From Betaproteobacteria bacterium (GTDB lineage: Bacteria > Pseudomonadota > Gammaproteobacteria > Burkholderiales > Ferrovaceae): a stretch of DNA of 39,575 bases. This document shows, in pieces, positions 31,493 through 39,575 of the stretch (the first letter of the stretch is position 1; every line of letters begins with the position of its first letter). The DNA is taken from positions 1-39,575 of the forward strand of contig JAGWTQ010000009.1 of NCBI GenBank assembly GCA_028868905.1. Reading direction: 5' to 3'. Below the pieces are notes generated by a model. That model saw only the letters and a program-made list of their open reading frames with translations, did not search any database and had not been told where the DNA came from. The translations under genes were made by a program, and so were the position numbers.

Positions 31493-32859
31493 CCAGCCTG
31501 TGGCTGACGAAAGACGGCGACGCCCGCATCGCCGTCGATCCCGCAACCGGCCGCAATCCCTACGGCTGCCCGCCCAAACCTGACCCCGCCCTGCTGGACT
31601 TCGGCTCCGCAACGGCTTCTGTCATCTCCGAAACGGCCTTTGCTGCCGCGGACCGTTTGCGCCACCTTCTCCTGCCTGCAGGTCGGGCCGTTCCGGACAT
31701 GGCTGACCTGTACCGTGAAACGGCCCGCATCGGCGACGAGCTGCTCCACCTTTGCGGCCTGCCTGCCCGTGAAGGCGTCAGGGTTTTTCTCACGGCATCC
31801 GGCACGGACGCCCATCGCCTGGCCTCTGAATGGACCTGGGCCGCTTCCGACAGGCCACCGTGCATCCTGGCCATGGAACCGAACGAGTCGGGACGGGGCG
31901 TGCCGGAAGCCCTGTCCGCACCCTGCCATGGAACGCTGCTGCCCATTCGGGTGCGCGACGACAGCGGCCTGTTGCGCCCGCAAGCAGCGGTCGATGACGA
32001 TGTCCTTGCCGCAGCCCGTCAGGCCTTTTCCGAACACCGTCCGTTTTTTGCCGTGCTCACCGACGTGAGCAAGACGGGACTTGTGGCACCTCGCAGGGCG
32101 GTGCTGCGGGAACTGGAACGACACCTCGGGCAACCCGTTCCGGTGCTGGTGGATGCCAGCCAGTTCCGGCTCGCGCCCGACTCCCTGAAAGCCTACCTGG
32201 ACCAGGGCGACCTGGTGGCACTGACCGGATCGAAATTCGTCGGCGGGCCGTCTTTCTCCGGCGCCCTCCTGGTCCCGCGCAATTTTCCGGCGCATTTGTC
32301 CATACCGCCTTTGTCACCGCTGCCGCTGGGGCAGCTACTGCGATGGGAAGCCGCCCTGGCTGAGCTGCGGCAATTCAGGGCACTTCCGGAAAACGACGTC
32401 CGGGATTTTTTTGGGAAATTTGCATCGGCAGTGACGGCTCACATCGCGCATCATCCCCAACTGGAAGCGTTGCCTTCCGGAGCGCCAAGCAGAGACCTGC
32501 CAGCGGAAAGCCCGGAGTGGGACAGTCTGCCAACGATTTTCCCCTTTCTGCTGAGCCATCCGGGAACGCAGGCCAGCGACCTGCTGGTGCCGCAGGAGAT
32601 GCAGGCCGTGTTTCGCCGCCTGCCCGAAATCCGTTCATCCGGTGCGGAAGGTGCAATACGCGGCCGGTTGGGGCAGCCGGTGGACTGCGGCTTGCGTCAC
32701 AACAAACCCATAAGCGCGCTGCGGCTGTGCGTCAGCGCCCGTCATGCGGTCCACGCAGTCAACAACGGGCCCCGGGGTGTGGAACAGGTGGTGGCTCAGG
32801 CCTGCGCCGTTCTGGACGAAGCGGCGAGAATCGCCGGAAGGATCAGGGAGAAACCCTGA
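31480..32859 (+). CDS. Fold-type-I PLP enzyme, class V aminotransferase/cysteine desulfurase-like, substrate unknown
   Basis: 459 aa; VRVFLTASGTDAHRLA, VLVDASQFRLAPDSLKAYLDQGDLVALTGSKFVGGPSFSGALLVP (Asp and Schiff-base Lys context); 13-nt overlap with the ATP-grasp gene. Confidence 0.75.
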   Translation: MSDLTSLWLTKDGDARIAVDPATGRNPYGCPPKPDPALLDFGSATASVISETAFAAADRLRHLLLPAGRAVPDMADLYRETARIGDELLHLCGLPAREGVRVFLTASGTDAHRLASEWTWAASDRPPCILAMEPNESGRGVPEALSAPCHGTLLPIRVRDDSGLLRPQAAVDDDVLAAARQAFSEHRPFFAVLTDVSKTGLVAPRRAVLRELERHLGQPVPVLVDASQFRLAPDSLKAYLDQGDLVALTGSKFVGGPSFSGALLVPRNFPAHLSIPPLSPLPLGQLLRWEAALAELRQFRALPENDVRDFFGKFASAVTAHIAHHPQLEALPSGAPSRDLPAESPEWDSLPTIFPFLLSHPGTQASDLLVPQEMQAVFRRLPEIRSSGAEGAIRGRLGQPVDCGLRHNKPISALRLCVSARHAVHAVNNGPRGVEQVVAQACAVLDEAARIAGRIREKP

Positions 32860-33550
32860 CGAGACCGTTGCCGTAAGCCGTGCCGGCAACCAGCCGGCCG
32901 GAAGCGGTCCGGATCTGGACACTCTGCCCTTCGGCCGCGTTGCCCATGGCCTGTCCGTCGGTACTGATCCTGAAACCGTTGCCTTCCACCCGGACCTGGA
33001 CGCTTTGCCCCTGGCGTATGGCATAAGGATCTCGCAGCATGTCCCGGCGCAGCACCTGCCCCGCCCCGAGCCCCTGCTTGACCACCTTGCCAATGGCCTG
33101 GGACGGATCCGTCAGGATGTCGGGCCGGGTTGCCTCGCCGTTTTGTTCCGCGATGTCATCGGCTGACAGGACTTTTTCGGCAGACAAAGGTTTGCGCGCC
33201 ACCAGCATGACGGTGCGAAGCGTCACCTGCACGGGCACGTAAATGGTCCAGGGGGCACCGGTGTCAGGTTTGGCGCAGCGAATACCAACGGAACCGTGCC
33301 CCAGGAGATGGCCGCCAGGCGGAATAAAGGGCTCCGGCGTGGGGCAGGAAGCCAGGTTCAGCCGGGGATCCAGGTGCTCCACCGAAATGACGGCCTTGCC
33401 GGGAAAGGAGCGGATCTGCCCCTGGACGAAATCGGTTACCGTCCGCAGCAGGGCTTCCTGGTCCTGCCCCCCTTCCGGAAAGGCGGAAAAACTGGCCAGC
33501 ACGAGCAGGCCGGATATCCATCGCATCGATTTCATGGGCGCTATTGTCAA
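32843..33550 (-). CDS. flgA: Flagellar basal body P-ring formation chaperone FlgA
   Basis: 235 aa with signal-like N-terminus; SADDIAEQNGEATRPDILTDPSQAIGKVVKQGLGAGQVLRRDML, GQSVQVRVEGNGFRISTDGQAMGNAAEGQSVQIR. Confidence 0.93.
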   Translation of the reverse strand: MTIAPMKSMRWISGLLVLASFSAFPEGGQDQEALLRTVTDFVQGQIRSFPGKAVISVEHLDPRLNLASCPTPEPFIPPGGHLLGHGSVGIRCAKPDTGAPWTIYVPVQVTLRTVMLVARKPLSAEKVLSADDIAEQNGEATRPDILTDPSQAIGKVVKQGLGAGQVLRRDMLRDPYAIRQGQSVQVRVEGNGFRISTDGQAMGNAAEGQSVQIRTASGRLVAGTAYGNGLVRVSP

Positions 33551-33686
33551 TCCCGCCGGCCCGGTTAGGGAAGCTCTTTAAGTGCGGAATTGAACCCTTA
33601 TCCTGCCCCTAATCAGATGATTCCCGCGGCGGTCGCTTCATTACCATGATCTGACCTATCTCCAGATGGACCCCGGGACCGTTTCA

Positions 33687-34091
33687 ATGACCAGCAGAAT
33701 CGATCAGGCGCTTCAGTTTCAGCAAACGGCATTGCGCCTGAGGGAAGCGCGCCAGGAGCTGATCGCCTCCAACATCGCCAATGCGGACACCCCAAAGTAT
33801 CAGGCGCGGGACATCGATTTCGCCAGCGCCCTTCAAAATGCTCTCAGCGGCCAAACCCAGGCAGTGCCCATGACCACCGGCGCATCGCAGCATCTGGGCG
33901 GAAGCAGCAGCGCATCGGTGCAGGGCGCTCCCTTGCTCTACCGCAGCGTGGTGCAACCCAGCGCGGACGGCAACACCGTCGACATGAATGTGGAACGCGC
34001 CCAGTTCGCCGAAAACACCATTCGCCACGAAGCGAGCCTCAAGTTCGTGAGCCAGCAGATCAAAGACATTTTGACGGTCCTCCAAGGGTAA
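33687..34091 (+). CDS. flgB: Flagellar basal body rod protein FlgB
   Basis: Within ORF 33666..34091; LREARQELIASNIANADTPKYQARDIDF. Alternative start at 33666. Confidence 0.94.
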   Translation: MTSRIDQALQFQQTALRLREARQELIASNIANADTPKYQARDIDFASALQNALSGQTQAVPMTTGASQHLGGSSSASVQGAPLLYRSVVQPSADGNTVDMNVERAQFAENTIRHEASLKFVSQQIKDILTVLQG

Positions 34092-34097
34092 TCGCTC

Positions 34098-34502
34098 ATG
34101 TCCCTGTTCAACATACTGAATATCGCGGGATCCGCCCTGACGGCCCAGTCCGAGCGGCTGAACGTGGTGGCGAGCAATCTCGCCAACGCCGACAGCGCCA
34201 CCGGTGCCGATGGGCAACCCTACCGCGCCAAGCAGGTGGTTTTCAGCGCCGTGCCCCTGCCGGGGCAAGCCGGTACTGCCGTCCAGGTGCAAGGCGTCGT
34301 GAATGACCCCACGCCCATGAAAACCGTCTATGACCCCAGCAACCCCCTGGCGGACAAGGATGGTTACGTCACCATGCCCAACGTCAACGTGGTGGAAGAA
34401 ATGGTCAACATGATTTCGGCTTCACGCTCTTACCAGAACAACGTCGAGGTGATGAACACGTCGAACACACTGCTGCTCAAGACCCTCACCATCGGACAAT
34501 AG
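34098..34502 (+). CDS. flgC: Flagellar basal body rod protein FlgC
   Basis: 134 aa; [62 protein letters not shown]. Confidence 0.96.
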   Translation: MSLFNILNIAGSALTAQSERLNVVASNLANADSATGADGQPYRAKQVVFSAVPLPGQAGTAVQVQGVVNDPTPMKTVYDPSNPLADKDGYVTMPNVNVVEEMVNMISASRSYQNNVEVMNTSNTLLLKTLTIGQ

Positions 34503-34513
34503 GAATACACGCC

Positions 34514-35233
34514 ATGAGTGCCGTAACTCCCACCGTCAATCCTACCGCAAACCTCATTGCATCCCTCAACAGCGCCAACAGCTCGGTTGCGGGTTCCGGC
34601 AGCTCCACTTCAAGCAGCACAGCCGCTGCCTCCAGTGCCGCCGGACTGCAGGACAGTTTCATGACGCTGCTGGTGACCCAGCTGCAGAATCAGGACCCGC
34701 TCAATCCCATGGACAGCGGCCAGATGACTTCCCAGCTGGCCCAGATCAGCACCGTGGACGGCATCAACAAACTCAACGCCACGCTGCAGGCCCTCAATAC
34801 CAGCATGTCCAGCAGTCAGTCCATGTCCGCGGCCACCAGCCTGATCGGGCACAACGTGCTGGTTCCGGGCTCCACCATCAGCCTGGCTTCCGGCAGTACG
34901 GCAACGGCCGGAGTGCAACTCAGCCAGGGGGTGGACACCCTCACGGTGACCATTCAGGACAGCGCGGGCAATACCGTGCGCACCCTGAACCTGGGTGCCC
35001 AGAAAGCCGGGGTGCTGCCCGTCACATGGGACGGCCTGACCAATTCGGGCGCCAGCGCCGGCGCAGGCTCCTACACCGTGACTGCCACGGCAACCCAGGG
35101 GGGCAATAACATCCCCGTCACCACGTTGTCTTACGGCACCGTTGATTCGGTTTCGCTCGGTTCGCAGGGGGCATCCCTCAATGTCGGGACTTTGGGTGCC
35201 GTCAGTCTTTCTTCAGTAGCCATGGTCAAGTAA
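34514..35233 (+). CDS. flgD: Flagellar hook assembly protein FlgD
   Basis: 239 aa; SFMTLLVTQLQNQDPLNPMDSGQMTSQLAQISTVDGINKLN. Confidence 0.95.
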   Translation: MSAVTPTVNPTANLIASLNSANSSVAGSGSSTSSSTAAASSAAGLQDSFMTLLVTQLQNQDPLNPMDSGQMTSQLAQISTVDGINKLNATLQALNTSMSSSQSMSAATSLIGHNVLVPGSTISLASGSTATAGVQLSQGVDTLTVTIQDSAGNTVRTLNLGAQKAGVLPVTWDGLTNSGASAGAGSYTVTATATQGGNNIPVTTLSYGTVDSVSLGSQGASLNVGTLGAVSLSSVAMVK

Positions 35234-35245
35234 CAGGGGAGAAAC

Positions 35246-36553
35246 ATGGGATTTCAACAAGCTTTGAGCGGACTGGACGCATCCACCAGCCAACTGGACG
35301 CCATCGGCAACAACATCGCCAACGCCAACACCGTGGGCTTCAAGGCCTCCACCACGCAGTTCGCGGACGTGTTTGCCGCTTCCCTGAACGGGGCAGGAAC
35401 CAACCAGACGGGTATCGGGACCCGAGTTTCCGCGATCACGCAGAATTTTGCCCAGGGCAACATCACGGCCTCCAACAATTCGCTCGACATGGCCGTCAAT
35501 GGACAGGGCTTTTTCCGCATGAGCCAGAACGGCAGCATTTCCTACAGCCGCGAAGGCCAGTTCCAGCTGGACAAAAACGGCTACCTGACCAACGCCCAGG
35601 GGCTGCAGGTGACCGGCTACCAAGCCGATACCAACGGCAAGATCGTGGCCGCAACGCCGGTACCACTCACCATTCCCACAGCCAACCTGAGCCCGAGCGC
35701 CACCGCCAATGCCGTGGTGGGACTCAATCTGGATGCCACCAGCACCACGCCCACCGGCACCACGTTCAATCCGCTGGATCCCACCACGTTCAACAATTCC
35801 ACCTCGCTGACCATTTATGACAGCCTGGGCAACAGCCACATCGCCACGCTTTATTTTTCGCTCGACAAGCCAGCCAACACCACGGCCACGACCGCAAACC
35901 CGTCCGTCACAGCCACCTGGAGCACTTTCCTCACGGTGGACGGCACCACAGTCAATCTGGCCACGCCCTTGACGGGGGGAGCGCAGACCTCGGCCATTGC
36001 CACGTTGGGGTTCACCTCAAGCGGCTCCCTGGTCTATCCGCCGGCAGCCTCGCCGCTGAAATTAGGACAGCTCCAGGTTTCGGTGCCGCTCACGAACGGC
36101 GCCAACACGCCCCAGAAACTGACCCTGGATTTTTCTGCAACCTCCCAGTATGGCGCGCCCTTCGGCGTCAACCAGCTTTCCCAGGACGGTTTCACTTCGG
36201 GTCAGCTGAGCGGCTTCAGCACCAGCGCAGACGGGGTCATCCAGGGCCGTTATTCCAACGGACAGTCCAAGGACCTGGGCCAGATCGTCCTGGCCAATTT
36301 CACTGCTCCACAAGGGCTGGAACCCCTGGGCAACGGCCAGTGGGCTGAATCCACCGCGTCGGGTTCCGCCCTGGTGGGTGCGCCTTCCACGGGCAACCTG
36401 GGCGTCATCCAGGCGGGAGCCACCGAAGCGTCCAACGTGAACCTGACCACGGAACTCGTGGACATGATCACGGCCCAGCGGGATTACCAGGCCAATGCTC
36501 AGGCCATCAAAACCGAAGACCAGATCCAGCAGACCCTGGTCAACCTGAGATAA
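35246..36553 (+). CDS. flgE: Flagellar hook protein FlgE
   Basis: 435 aa; MGFQQALSGLDASTSQLDAIGNNIANANTVGFKAS, C-terminal ELVDMITAQRDYQANAQAIKTEDQIQQTLVNLR. Confidence 0.96.
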   Translation: MGFQQALSGLDASTSQLDAIGNNIANANTVGFKASTTQFADVFAASLNGAGTNQTGIGTRVSAITQNFAQGNITASNNSLDMAVNGQGFFRMSQNGSISYSREGQFQLDKNGYLTNAQGLQVTGYQADTNGKIVAATPVPLTIPTANLSPSATANAVVGLNLDATSTTPTGTTFNPLDPTTFNNSTSLTIYDSLGNSHIATLYFSLDKPANTTATTANPSVTATWSTFLTVDGTTVNLATPLTGGAQTSAIATLGFTSSGSLVYPPAASPLKLGQLQVSVPLTNGANTPQKLTLDFSATSQYGAPFGVNQLSQDGFTSGQLSGFSTSADGVIQGRYSNGQSKDLGQIVLANFTAPQGLEPLGNGQWAESTASGSALVGAPSTGNLGVIQAGATEASNVNLTTELVDMITAQRDYQANAQAIKTEDQIQQTLVNLR

Positions 36554-36566
36554 AGCCCGAGCTGCC

Positions 36567-37337
36567 ATGGATCGCCTGATCTACACGGCCATGACTGGCG
36601 CTTCCCATATCCTGGAGCGCCAGTCCGCGTTGTCTTCGAATCTTGCAAACGTCAATACCACGGCCTACAAAGGCGGCATCAACGCATTCAAGGCCATCCC
36701 CCTCAACGGGGAAGGGGCCCAGACCCGCACGTTCGTGACCAACTCCACCGTGGGATACGATTTCACGCCCGGCGCCTTGCAACGCACGGGCCGCTCCCTG
36801 GACGTGGGGCTGAACGGCAAAGGCTGGATTGCGGTGCTGTTGCCTGATGGCAGCGAAGCCTACACCCGGGACGGAAACCTGCAGGTTTCAGCCAACGGCA
36901 TCCTGCAGACCCATTCCGGCTATCCGGTCATCGATGACACGGGTCAGCCCGGCCCTCCCGGCCAGATCGCCATTCCGGCCGACAGCCAGGTCACCGTCGG
37001 CTCCGATGGAACGATATCCACAGTGCCCACGGGAGTGACTTCCAGCGCGCCCTCCCAGGTCACCACTGTCGGCCGCCTGAAACTGGTGAACCCTCCGGAA
37101 AGCCAGCTGGTCCGGGGCCAGGATGGCCTGTTCCGGACGCAAAGTGGAAAGCCGGCGCCACCTGATTCCAATGTCACGGTCACGCCCAACAGCCTGGAAG
37201 GCAGCAACGTCAACGCCATTGGCGCCATGGTGGACATGATCTCCATCGCGCGACAGTTCGAAATGCAGATGCAAATGCTGAAAACGGCAGCCGACGATTC
37301 GCAGCAGGCCAGCCAGTTGCTCAATATCACGGGATAA
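36567..37337 (+). CDS. flgF: Flagellar basal body rod protein FlgF
   Basis: 256 aa; [37 protein letters not shown]. Confidence 0.95.
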   Translation: MDRLIYTAMTGASHILERQSALSSNLANVNTTAYKGGINAFKAIPLNGEGAQTRTFVTNSTVGYDFTPGALQRTGRSLDVGLNGKGWIAVLLPDGSEAYTRDGNLQVSANGILQTHSGYPVIDDTGQPGPPGQIAIPADSQVTVGSDGTISTVPTGVTSSAPSQVTTVGRLKLVNPPESQLVRGQDGLFRTQSGKPAPPDSNVTVTPNSLEGSNVNAIGAMVDMISIARQFEMQMQMLKTAADDSQQASQLLNITG

Positions 37338-37381
37338 CGCCGGACCAGGCCCCCCCTCTCAAACTTAAGGAACTACAGGCC

Positions 37382-38167
37382 ATGCAACGATCCTTGTGGA
37401 TTGCAAAAACCGGGTTGGAAGCGCAGCAGACCCAGATGGATGTCATCTCCAACAACCTGGCCAACGTGGGCACCAACGGTTTCAAGAAGTCCCGCGCCGT
37501 GTTCCAGGACTTGCTCTACCAGAACATCTCGCAACCCGGGGCCCAGTCCTCCCAGCAAACCGTCATCCCGTCCGGCCTGCAGCTGGGAACAGGGGTACGC
37601 CCGGTGGCCACCGAACGCATCATGACCCAGGGCAACCTGCAGCAGACCGGAAACCCCCTGGATGTGGCCATCAACGGCGCCGGATTCTTTCAGGTGCTGA
37701 TGCCGGACGGCACCACGGCCTATACCCGTGACGGTTCGTTTCAGACAGACAACCAGGGCAACCTGGTTACTTCCAGCGGTTACCAGATCCAGCCGGCCAT
37801 CACGGTCCCGCTCAACGCCACCAGCGTCACCATCGGTCGTGACGGTACGGTGTCCGCAACCCAGGCCGGCGTGGTGACGCCATTGCAGGTGGGGAGCATC
37901 CAGCTCGCCACCTTCGTCAACCCCACCAACCTGCAAAGCCTGGGCGAAAACCTGTATGCCCAGACGCAATCCTCGGGACCGCCCAACCTCAACACCCCCG
38001 GGCTCAACGGCACGGGGCTGCTCAACCAGGGCTACGTGGAAACCTCCAACGTGAGCGTGGTGGAAGAACTCGTCAACATGATCGAAACCCAGCGCGCTTA
38101 TGAAATCAATTCCAAAGCCGTGCAGACGTCCGACCAGATGCTGCAGACGCTGTCGCAACTGAGGTAA
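37382..38167 (+). CDS. flgG: Flagellar distal rod protein FlgG
   Basis: 261 aa; [47 protein letters not shown]. Confidence 0.97.
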   Translation: MQRSLWIAKTGLEAQQTQMDVISNNLANVGTNGFKKSRAVFQDLLYQNISQPGAQSSQQTVIPSGLQLGTGVRPVATERIMTQGNLQQTGNPLDVAINGAGFFQVLMPDGTTAYTRDGSFQTDNQGNLVTSSGYQIQPAITVPLNATSVTIGRDGTVSATQAGVVTPLQVGSIQLATFVNPTNLQSLGENLYAQTQSSGPPNLNTPGLNGTGLLNQGYVETSNVSVVEELVNMIETQRAYEINSKAVQTSDQMLQTLSQLR

Positions 38168-38174
38168 CCCACCC

Positions 38175-38861
38175 ATGCCCTATGCGCTGCGCCGGCTGTC
38201 GTTCGTCATCGCAACCCTGGTTCTGGCGGGGTGCGGAACGCCTCCGTCCACGCACATCACCCAGCCGTTCACGGCTCGCCCGACAGACCATTTGGCCGCT
38301 GCAGCACCTGCCAATGGCGCCATTTTTCAGACCGGAGGGAGCCTGCATCCGCTGTTCGAAGACGTGCGTGCCCGCAACGTGGGCGACACGCTCACCATCA
38401 TGATCCTGGAAAACAGTGCTGCCACTGAAAAGAATGGCAACGATGCCAACCACGCTTCGTCGATCACTTCCAACTTTCCCACTGTCACCGTCCCGGCCAC
38501 CGGAAAGCACATTCTGGATGGGCCCAGCGCCACAGCCACAGCGGCCAACAAACTGGCCAATACCGGCGACAGCTCCGGCAGTAACTTCCTGACCGGTTCC
38601 ATCACTGCCACCGTCATCCAGGTGTTGCCCAACGGCAACCTCATGGTCAGCGGCGAGAAACTGGTCTCGATCAATCAGGTGGACGAATACATCCGCATTT
38701 CGGGCGTGGTCAACCCGGCCAACGTCCAGACCGGCAACACGGTGTTGTCCACACAAGTGGCTGATGCGCGCATCGAATACAAGGGCGGCAATGCCAACAT
38801 CGATCGCGCAGCGGTGATGAGCATGCTGAGCCGGTTTTTCTTCTCTTCCATGCCGTTTTGA
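38175..38861 (+). CDS. flgH: Flagellar L-ring protein FlgH
   Basis: 228 aa lipoprotein (LVLAGC); [51 protein letters not shown]. Confidence 0.95.
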   Translation: MPYALRRLSFVIATLVLAGCGTPPSTHITQPFTARPTDHLAAAAPANGAIFQTGGSLHPLFEDVRARNVGDTLTIMILENSAATEKNGNDANHASSITSNFPTVTVPATGKHILDGPSATATAANKLANTGDSSGSNFLTGSITATVIQVLPNGNLMVSGEKLVSINQVDEYIRISGVVNPANVQTGNTVLSTQVADARIEYKGGNANIDRAAVMSMLSRFFFSSMPF

Positions 38862-38866
38862 CTGTG

Positions 38867-39575
38867 ATGCCCATGAAAGCCCTGCTTAAACTTGCGCTGG
38901 TTGCCCTGCTGATCGCCCTCCCGCTCGGCGCCGATGCCAAGCGCATCAAGGACCTCTCTTCCATCCAGGGCGTGCGCGACAACCAACTGATCGGCTATGG
39001 TCTGGTAGTGGGCCTTGACGGCAGTGGCGACATGACCACGCAGACACCGTTCACCATCCAGAGCATTGTCAACATGCTGACCCAGATGGGAGTCAATATT
39101 CCCCCGGCAAGCGTGCTGCAAACCATGCTCAAGAACGTGGCTGCGGTCATTGTGACGGCCACCTTGCCGCCTTTTGCACGCCCCGGTCAGCCTATCGACG
39201 TTACGGTGTCCTCCATTGGCAATGCCATGAGTCTGGTGGGTGGCACCCTGCTCATGACGCCGCTCAAGGGGGCTGACGGCCAGGTTTACGCCATGGCGCA
39301 AGGCAATCTTCTGGTGGGAGGCATTGGTGCCGGTGCCAAGGGATCAAAAGTGGTGGTCAATCACCTGAGCGTGGGACGCATACCCAGCGGAGCTACCGTG
39401 GAGCGGGCGGTTGCGATGCCATTGGGTCAGGGCGAGTTCGTCAACCTCGAACTCAACGACACGGATTTCACCACCGCCTCCCTCATTGCCGAAGCGATCA
39501 ACCACGACCTTTCCAAAGGCAAGCCCATCGCCGCCCCTCTGGATGGGCGCACCATCCAGGTCCGGGCGCCGGAAG
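38867..39575 (+). CDS. flgI: Flagellar P-ring protein FlgI (3' truncated by window end)
   Basis: Not in the ORF track because it runs off the end; translates as [55 protein letters not shown]... Confidence 0.93.
   Translation, partial: MPMKALLKLALVALLIALPLGADAKRIKDLSSIQGVRDNQLIGYGLVVGLDGSGDMTTQTPFTIQSIVNMLTQMGVNIPPASVLQTMLKNVAAVIVTATLPPFARPGQPIDVTVSSIGNAMSLVGGTLLMTPLKGADGQVYAMAQGNLLVGGIGAGAKGSKVVVNHLSVGRIPSGATVERAVAMPLGQGEFVNLELNDTDFTTASLIAEAINHDLSKGKPIAAPLDGRTIQVRAPE

Noticed and set aside
33551-33686. Sigma54 or sigma28 promoter in the divergent flgA/flgB region
   Set aside because: Looked on both strands for GG-N10-GC and TAAAG-N15-GCCGATAA patterns; no convincing match, so not called.
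37350-37356. C7 tract upstream of flgG as a phase-variation switch
   Set aside because: Short and outside any identified promoter; no evidence of variability in a single sequence.

Overview
GC-rich, gene-dense chromosomal window from a probable betaproteobacterium (taxonomy is inferred from gene content and order only). No rRNA, CRISPR array, transposase or prophage gene was seen. Most of it is housekeeping: ispA (3' end), dxs, folE2, glnS, a HAD hydrolase, birA, coaX, a heptose-phosphate adenylyltransferase, the yraP/diaA/yraN group, rsmI, yajQ, argG-argF-argD, rpsT, murJ, cysB, a TauE/SafE permease, ribF-ileS-lspA, a molybdopterin oxidoreductase, ispH, a Fur-family regulator, an NDUFA9-like protein, an SDR and tRNA-Thr(CGT). 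The right end is a flagellar cluster (flgA reversed, flgB-flgI forward, flgI truncated). The most interesting segment is 26100-32859. A near-perfect sigma28/FliA-type promoter (TAAAGTTT-N11-ACCGATAA) sits just downstream of tRNA-Thr. It precedes a tightly packed six-gene run: HDOD, stand-alone CheB-type methylesterase, HD-GYP, group II PLP decarboxylase, ATP-grasp ligase, fold-type-I PLP enzyme. The run meets flgA tail to tail with overlapping 3' ends. I propose it as a motility-co-regulated signalling plus small-molecule (amine/amide) biosynthesis operon. The function is inference and is untested.
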